Shown piece by piece: positions 10,301 to 18,100 of a stretch of DNA of 20,908 nucleotides. The translations under genes and the position numbers were made by a program. Within the stretch, counting starts at the first letter, position 1; each line of letters begins with the position of its first letter. Under the pieces are notes generated by a model that saw nothing but the letters and a program-made list of their open reading frames with translations, ran no database searches and was not told where the DNA came from. The DNA comes from Sphacelaria rigidula (lineage: Eukaryota; Phaeophyceae; Sphacelariales): the NCBI GenBank assembly GCA_964200075.2, contig CAXNAA020000480.1, positions 1-20,908 on the forward strand, read 5' to 3'.

Positions 10301-13300
10301 AAGCAGGGGAAGGGAAGGAGAAGAAAGACAACAAATAAGCGGGCAGAGGCACTGGGTGTATTTTTAGTACGGGTCCCGAGGAAACCCTCGGCATGCCCTT
10401 ACCACGGTTGAGGTCACTAGGTAGAGCAAAACGCGAGGCCTTGAAAGAAATTTTCGACTCAGCTGTGTGCCTTAAATATCTTACAAGATGGAATTTTAGC
10501 ACCCGGTTTTGTCGATCGTGTTCCCGTCCAAACCCCCGAAGGAGAGGGCGGACCAGAAGAAAGCAAAAGCACGCACACTTCAGAGAATGTCCGTAGTGCT
10601 AAACTGTTTTTATCACTGAATCAGTAGTGTGGGGGGAAATGTACTGCTTTTTCACGCTGCCATAGGGTCAAAGCGGTGTCAACTGTTTGAGTGGATTCCG
10701 TAAGTCGGTCGGATCCAGATTGGCGTGCTTAGCGTCGTTCGAAGACGTGCAGACGAGAGGGACTGAAAATGAGGAAAAACGAGCTACGGGAATGCTGGTA
10801 TAAAAGTCAATTGTCAGGTGTAAGGCGAGCACATTCCGAGGGGGGAGACAAGAGATACGAGAAAAAGCTGCCTCATCCCTTGACATTACGGGATCGTCCG
10901 CAGAAATGGGGACGGGATTCGAACCCCGACAAACAGAAACGAATCGAGGAGAATCTCGCTGTGTAGTTCACAGTGGGGTGCGGGCACGTGTTTGTATTGA
11001 CGTGCAACGTCCACCTGGAACATGGATGTGCATCTGGGATATTCACCTGGGCATCATATCCATCTGGATTATCCATCCGAAATATCCATCTAGCATACCT
11101 ATTTAGCATGTCATATATGTGTAGGGCGTTCATTTAAGATATCCATCTGAGAAATCCATGGTCACCATAGTGTACCTGACACCCTCTTTATCGGAACCGC
11201 AAGCAAACGAGAGTATCGGAAGCACGTTCCAGACGGAGGATGATGTCCGGAATGATGCTCCACACGCGATTTCAAGTCCCCCAAAATCTCAGATGGGCAC
11301 CCCAGCCACACATGGAGAGTGAACATGAAAATCCCAAATGAAGACTGTCCCGCAAACAAGTCCCATTGCACCCCGACACCCTAGGCATCTACGCAAGTTG
11401 AAGGTCCTAGAGAGATATCCGTACCCTAGGTGGGCATTCATCTGAGGTTTCCTAGGTCAAGATAGAGATGTCATACGGGTTTGACATGCCAGACGGACAT
11501 TTCAGCTAGAGGTACCACATGGATACCCTATGCCAGATTGATCTCAGTGATAGCCCGAAGTGGACAACCCAGACGGGTACTCGATATGGACATCGCCATT
11601 CCAGATGAATATTCTAGGCGGATGTTCGTATCCCAGATGGGTACCCTAGATGGGTGCTTCGTATGATATCTGAGACGGATATCTTAGACGGGCGTTGCAC
11701 AACAAAGCAGGCTTCCGGTGCGGAAAAACCAAAGGCGGAGAGGGGCAGAGTGTTTATGAAAGAAGGATGCCAACATAGAAGGGGTAGTTGAGGTCTAATA
11801 TAGCGGAACGTTCGGGTCACCCGACTGAATGGTTTGAGTGGGCAACGTGTGTACATGTATGTACACATTCAGTGACTTCTGTTGGAGTGAAACGTGTTGG
11901 ACTTGGTGACTATGTCCTCGAACGAAGCCGTGTCTGTTGTCTGGTTCTCCTGTAGAGTAAGGAGGCTTATCGTTGAGGTCAACGCACACGAGAAAATCAA
12001 CTGTTCGACCATATTTCTCGGGGGAAATGTAATTACTCCGTCCTTCTCTCCGTAAAACCGAACTCATTGCCAGCACGCAAGCGTATGCCCAGGAGATAAA
12101 GTAACATCGGGTGTGATTTATTGTTAGTAATACATTAATCCCTGAACAGCAACAGATAGTGGCCATTTCGCGGTGAAGGTTAGGTATAGGGATAAGGATA
12201 GGGGTAGGGGTAGGGGTAGGGGTAGGGGTAGGGTGGTAATGGAAATGTTTGGCGCTCAATACCAGTGTATGAACGTTTCTGTCGTAGTGAAGATCCCCAA
12301 ATATCTCAAGTTGAAGGGTCGGATGCATTACCCCCGTTGTACGTCTTGTCACCAACATGTATCATTATATTGGTCTTCACGTACATCTCTTTCTGGCATG
12401 GTCCATACAAGATAGCGTTGATCACGTGAAAACGGGTCGGTGATGACTGAAGTCACCCAGGGAAACGGATGAAAAAACGAATCCCGCCGCGCCGCATTGG
12501 TCAAACTGCCGCGTCATCGGCTAGGTCGGGAAGATTCTCAGCTTCGTATCTCAACAATAATGAATATATGTGTATCAATCCCGCAGCTGCAGAGTTTGCC
12601 CGAGGTCGGGGCCCTAATTTTGATGGAGATGAGATCCGGCGGAGTGAAGCTAGCGGTCGACGCAGGCTAGAAAGGCTGCATCCTCCCCGCGAGACCAAAA
12701 GAAAAGGCAAGTGCCATGACCGACGTGGCGAGGAAATATCGGAACAGATGTCTATTATGTGACCACGCCTGGATCCCTGGGGGATCGGCTACTGTACGAC
12801 AGTTAAAATTCATATATATTTATACACATATTGCTTGGCTTCCGTAGTGGAAAGGGTGAGAACATGAGTTGACGAAAACACCGCTAAAAATCGAGGGACC
12901 GAGCGCGAACGTAATGCTAAAGTGCAGATTGTCAGGGAGGTATCGTGGGAGAGATTAGTTTCCCTTTGACATTACGGAATTTTCTTGACCGAGGGGTGTT
13001 ACTCAAAATATGACGAAAATCGATGCACAAACGGCTTTCAGTGATATAAAACATGACTTAACCATCTAGCGACGAATGTGCGCCTAATACATGTACACAC
13101 AGGGTTAGTACTGTGACATGTCTTGGTCGTGACAACCTGTAGTAGTCATGATGGCGTCGCGAGTGTTGGCGTCCGTCACGCTGTCTATCTGGAGACCAAC
13201 TCCTATATTTAATGGCATACGGCGCGTTGGTGTATTCATGTAACTGTGTTTAAAGTATTCATGTAACTGTGTTTAAAGTATTGTACTAATTGTTTCCAAG

Positions 13301-15081
13301 AGCCATGCGCAATTCTGCTATTATCAGGTGAATGCGTCGACTAGCGATGTAGATATCTAGAATATGAGGAATATATCATACCTGTACGTAGCCTAGTATT
13401 TATGTTTCTATGTTCTCGGGTGGAAGCTTTGCAAAGATTCTCCTTCAAACTGCACTGTGTCAGCTAACGACATACGCACCAGATCGGTCAGCTTGATGGC
13501 CACGGTCCCGTACACCACGTTCATCACCTGGATCTGTACCGCGTTGGCCAAAGCCGGAATTATCTGAGAAAAGGAGATGCCCCACAACTCCAGCTTCTTC
13601 GCTTGATCTTCCTTGTAGGTGTAATGTTGTGGTTCGAACAAAAATCAACGAAAAGAAGAACCAAAGTGTGTTGTGGGACCCATCACGCCATCAACAAGGG
13701 GGAAACAGACACGAGCGAAAGCGAGCGCGGTCGATCAACGTATGTACAGATTTGCATCAATCACTGACAGAGACGGGTGCACGCTGCTCTGGTTCGGAGC
13801 ATTCAGCAGGCATAATAGCTTTTCTAACAGGGGTTCACCCCAACTAGCTGCGGGATGTTCACCGATATCTGTATCACGCTCCCCTGTCTAAATCATAATA
13901 TGTTTCGCCCGCCCTCCTGGGGGATGAATTTCGGGATGTCTGTAAGCAGCACACTCAGGGTAGGAACACAGATATAAATCGCCATCGGAATTATCCCCCG
14001 ACGCTTGTGCCGCCCGTGCCATCGGAGGCCAAAAGTAGTATGCAGTCGCCACCAGGTGACCACAGTGACTGTTTGGTTTTCATCACACTTTACATCCTCC
14101 CTCTTTCCTCACGACGAGTTCACGGTCTCAGGAGATCACCTCTATCTCTCCCTCGGTTCACACCTTACGTTGTGGTATCGCAGACGAGATCAGCACTCCC
14201 GCACCACTCCGACTCTCGTGAAGATCAAAAAAGGGGTTTTTCTTGTGTCGCCCTTGCGTCTACAACAACGGGAATCAGATATTTCTCAGAGAAAAGAGTC
14301 CAACGCATCTAGTGGAGTTTCAAGTCCGCATTTTTCCGCCCTGATCGGTTTGTTTCGGTTTTAAGAGTCACACCACCGGGCTGCGACATGTCTGTGCATT
14401 CATACAACTTTGAGGGGCGGACATCGTGGGTTAAAATTCGCGAACAGTATTCGCTAAAGGGAGGAAAGCTTGTTTGTTAGTATGGCTTCCGTCGTCCAAA
14501 ATCGCTAGGACGTACGCGAATCGACAAACATGATAAAATTCGATGAATTTCGAGGGCTGGCGGGAGCGTTTATCATCCAACGCCCGACAACGAAGCGCAA
14601 ACCAACATGCCGAGAGATAGGTTCAGTGATCCCTTCAGACTACGGTCTTGTCCGGAGGAGGGCTAGAAATACCATGAAAAAAAACTATGCCGTGACTGCC
14701 CCCCGGGATTGATGGTGTCGACCGTACCTTCATGAGCCAATACTTGAGCCAGAAAATGGAGCCCACGACGCCAATGACGACCAGAATAAGTCCCATAATT
14801 ACCGTCTGGCTGATGACCAAGCGCTTCCGACTCTCGTATGGGGGGAAATAATCTACGGGCTTGCCGTCGACCGTAGAGCTAGACCTGTATTCAAATTAAA
14901 GCAGGACGAAGGATGCCACGATGATTTCATGTTCAGATCGACATCTAGCTTGTCGGATTACGGCCCAATGTCTCAAGAACTTCGATGAGAAAAGGTACAC
15001 AAGGCGAAATTTCGGTGAGATCTCTTGGATGCAAGCGACTTCGATCCTGTTGCGTATAACTGCTAGGGGATATAGTGTCAG

Positions 15082-15133
<52 letters not shown>

Positions 15134-18100
15134 TGCAGTCGTACTATTATAGCAGCAGTGACGGATTTTGGGGACCGTTTTCAAGTTTTCCGTTTTCTGT
15201 ACTCAGAAATCGATGTTGCCCGGAAAGTTACCCCAAGAAACCTGTCGATTCAGACGGTAACAGGTATGCGGCCTAGGAATGTACATCGTAGGAGACGGCA
15301 CCTGAGGGAACGCACACTTCTCACCGTATCCCTTGGTATTGAGGCCTTGTTTGCTCCTGCTGTTCGAACCCCGTCATCCCCCACCGCATGGCGCATCGTG
15401 CCTGTTTCCGTTTCCAAAACTCGGTGAAGAGCCTGCTCGGGAACACAGACCGTCATTTATCCGGGACGGTAATAATCGGGACAATGCAAGAAAAATCGTT
15501 CAAATAGTGTCTTTCCGGTCGAACAGAACACACGACGCACTTCATACCTACGGCTGCGTGTCTGGATACTCGACCGCGCAAAAGTGGTTTGTTAGGGCAT
15601 TAACCGTGCAGAGGCTTACACAATTCTTGTCACTAGCGTAGTTACATACTACCGAGCGCCGAGGGAGGTAAGTATTATGGTAATGCAATGATGCTTTAAG
15701 ATAGCGCCAGGGTTCGGGCGGTTCGAGCTACACATATACAGCCGGGAACGGATACGCTTTTCGCGTTGTGATACGCCGTTTCAACGAGCTACCGAACATA
15801 ATTGCTCGAGCCATCCACTCCAGGCCTACTTCATGCGTGATGTCCTGCCTACCCTGGTGTTTTACCGTCTTTTTTAATATGTTTTGTCGTATTTTTACCC
15901 TTCCCCCCTCCCCTCCTCCTCGGGACGGGTCTACGGCGTCGAGGGCTTGATGAATCCTCTCCTCGACATGTTATGTCCTGTGGTATACTCTCGGTCATTG
16001 GAGGATGACTACTCCCACTCGTCGACATCGTTTCATCGAATCATGCTGCTCACTATCGTGGTCACGCTTTTAAACAACCGAAATCAGAGGGCCGGACACT
16101 TCTGTCCGAATCCAAACTTACAAATTACACTAACGCTTGCGTTGATGTGCTCACATTTTTGCACAACGGCAACAACAGGGTCAGACATTTCTGTCCGGAT
16201 TTGAGTCCGCAAAATACACCAACAGCTATGTTGATGGACAACTTTGACCACTGGGGCATAGCGGAAGTATCAAAACCTTCGAAATCAATGGTTTCGGTCC
16301 AGGGTTAATCTCATTAAGTTTATTCATCACATTTTATCAATACACCCAGGCATGTTTGGGGGCAGGCGAGTACACAAAAAGGTCCAGTATTAGAGTTATC
16401 CTAATGTGCGCACGTGTGTGTCTGTTTTCCGCGTACGCTGTCCACAACTCCGTCCATATTTTGTTTTTCGGAATTTCCCCACTTCAGGTGCAACAATCTC
16501 TGCCCATCCGGTGCCTTCCTGGCTCCGGGTGTGAGCCCAGACATATGCGTTTAGAGACTGTAGCCGCAGCTGCACATCTCTCAAGCTGTTGGTTCGATTG
16601 ACACAACGATCATATTTGAATGAGAATTCCGCAGAAGCACCGCTCCCTCCCTCCCCTCGAGTTGGAGCACAGTGCCGAAGGTTGCAACACACTAAGGTGT
16701 CCTTTCTGCGGCGAAATCTAGCGAGCGGGGTCCTCTCAACTGTTGCAGTGATTTCTCGACGTCCCTGCTCACGTTGTCCACAAGCCTATAAAGATGGAAA
16801 AAAGAGCGGATCCCATTCTGTTGTGGTCGCTATCGTTCAGGGCCACGTCGAGCCACGCCAAAATCCCCACGATGCTTGCAGGAATCAGCCTGCGAGGCGG
16901 CAACGACAGGGCGTTCGACACTTCGATATACCGTTGTGCACGCGCGAAATGTCAATGCGACTTGAAACAATACAACGCGGGGTACATACGGGCTTCTCGC
17001 TAAAGCGCTCTACCGCGGAGAGGCGACGACCTGCCCTTCAGTACGAACTATTGAGACGAAGGACACGTGACTCGTAGCCCGTGCCGAAGAAATTGTTGAA
17101 TCGAGCATCAAGCATCTAGCAGCGCGCACCACGTAGTGTAGTGCCCCAGCCAAAGGAAGTAGAGCCCAATCTTTTCCCCGAAGTAGTCTTTCACGTCATC
17201 CGTTGGCTCGTTCCACGGAGCCCGAATATACGTAAGCCACCTGTTCAGGCAGGCAGGCAGGCAGGCAGACAGGCAGGCAGGCAGGCAGGCAGGCGGGCAG
17301 GCAGGAACATGAAGAAATGAGACGCGGGTGAACTCAATCACCCTCTGCAGGGCATTTTGAGAAATCAAAGTGCTGCTCCGACGCCTGTCAAAAAATATTT
17401 GTTCAGGCCCGTGCTACACGAAGAGGTACATGCGTTCTTGCGAATCGAAAGTCAGTGATTGATTTCATCTTGTTTGTTCTCGTCAAGCTCAAGAGTCTTG
17501 GGAGATCTTGGGAACACTGCATGTAATCGTTAGGTCTACCGACCTTGGATACGCCAAAACGAATTTTGCATCCGTCAAATAGCTCCCCCGATTTCAATGC
17601 CCACACGTGATGCATTTCGAGGTGGATACTTATTGGGTTTCACGCAAAGTTGTCGATGTCTCCTCGAAGAATTGGCGGTTGAGAGTTTCTGCACAACAGG
17701 GCTGACTCTATGTAGCTGAATCATTACCCCTGCTTCCGGGACCTTGCTTCAATATGGCCTCCCACCTGAAGTTCGTGCAGCGGGGACATAGTGGACTTTT
17801 CCCTCGAAATCCGTAGGTTTCCTCAGTTTGAAGTGTATGTTAGTTCTATCTGCTATCGTTCTCCATTGTTTCAATCATTTCCCCCTTTTCTCGAGTTTCC
17901 GTCGCCAGTGTTTCCATTTCCGTTCATCTACCCTGGATACATCTATCTTGTGACCATGCAAAGGTTGGTGGCGGATGAGTAACTGCAGTGAATGAAAATC
18001 AGACAATCAAATAATCAATGGGTCCATCATCGCCGTGCGGTACTGCTAGCTGCTCCTGTTCCCTCGTGTGCCTCTGATATCTTACTGCGGCACCGCGAAG

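Larger units (their letters stand above)
10057..13479 (-). other. Intron, 3423 nt, largest in the window, with minisatellite array and telomere-like tract
   Basis: Donor GTGCGT, acceptor CACCTCAG, phase 0, between the TM4 and TM5 exons. It contains a B-box-like site, the array at about 11010-11700, (GGGGTA)5, a 23-bp tandem duplication and a family 2 repeat. Open frames such as those at 11795-12358 (minus) and 12469-12762 (plus) show no recognisable domain. Confidence 0.75.

Noticed and set aside
11795-12358. Minus-strand 187-residue frame as a gene
   Set aside because: It owes its length partly to the (GGGGTA)n tract (a Pro-Thr run) and shows no recognisable domain.
14921-15427. Plus-strand 168-residue frame with a long serine run
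   Set aside because: The serine run is the (AGT)n microsatellite, and the frame overlaps the antisense of the FWKR exon. No domain outside the run.
16790-16810. Apparent frameshift between TM1 and TM2
   Set aside because: It came from miscounting a homopolymer. With six A on the plus strand (16798-16803) the frame is continuous from LIPAS to FIGLWT.
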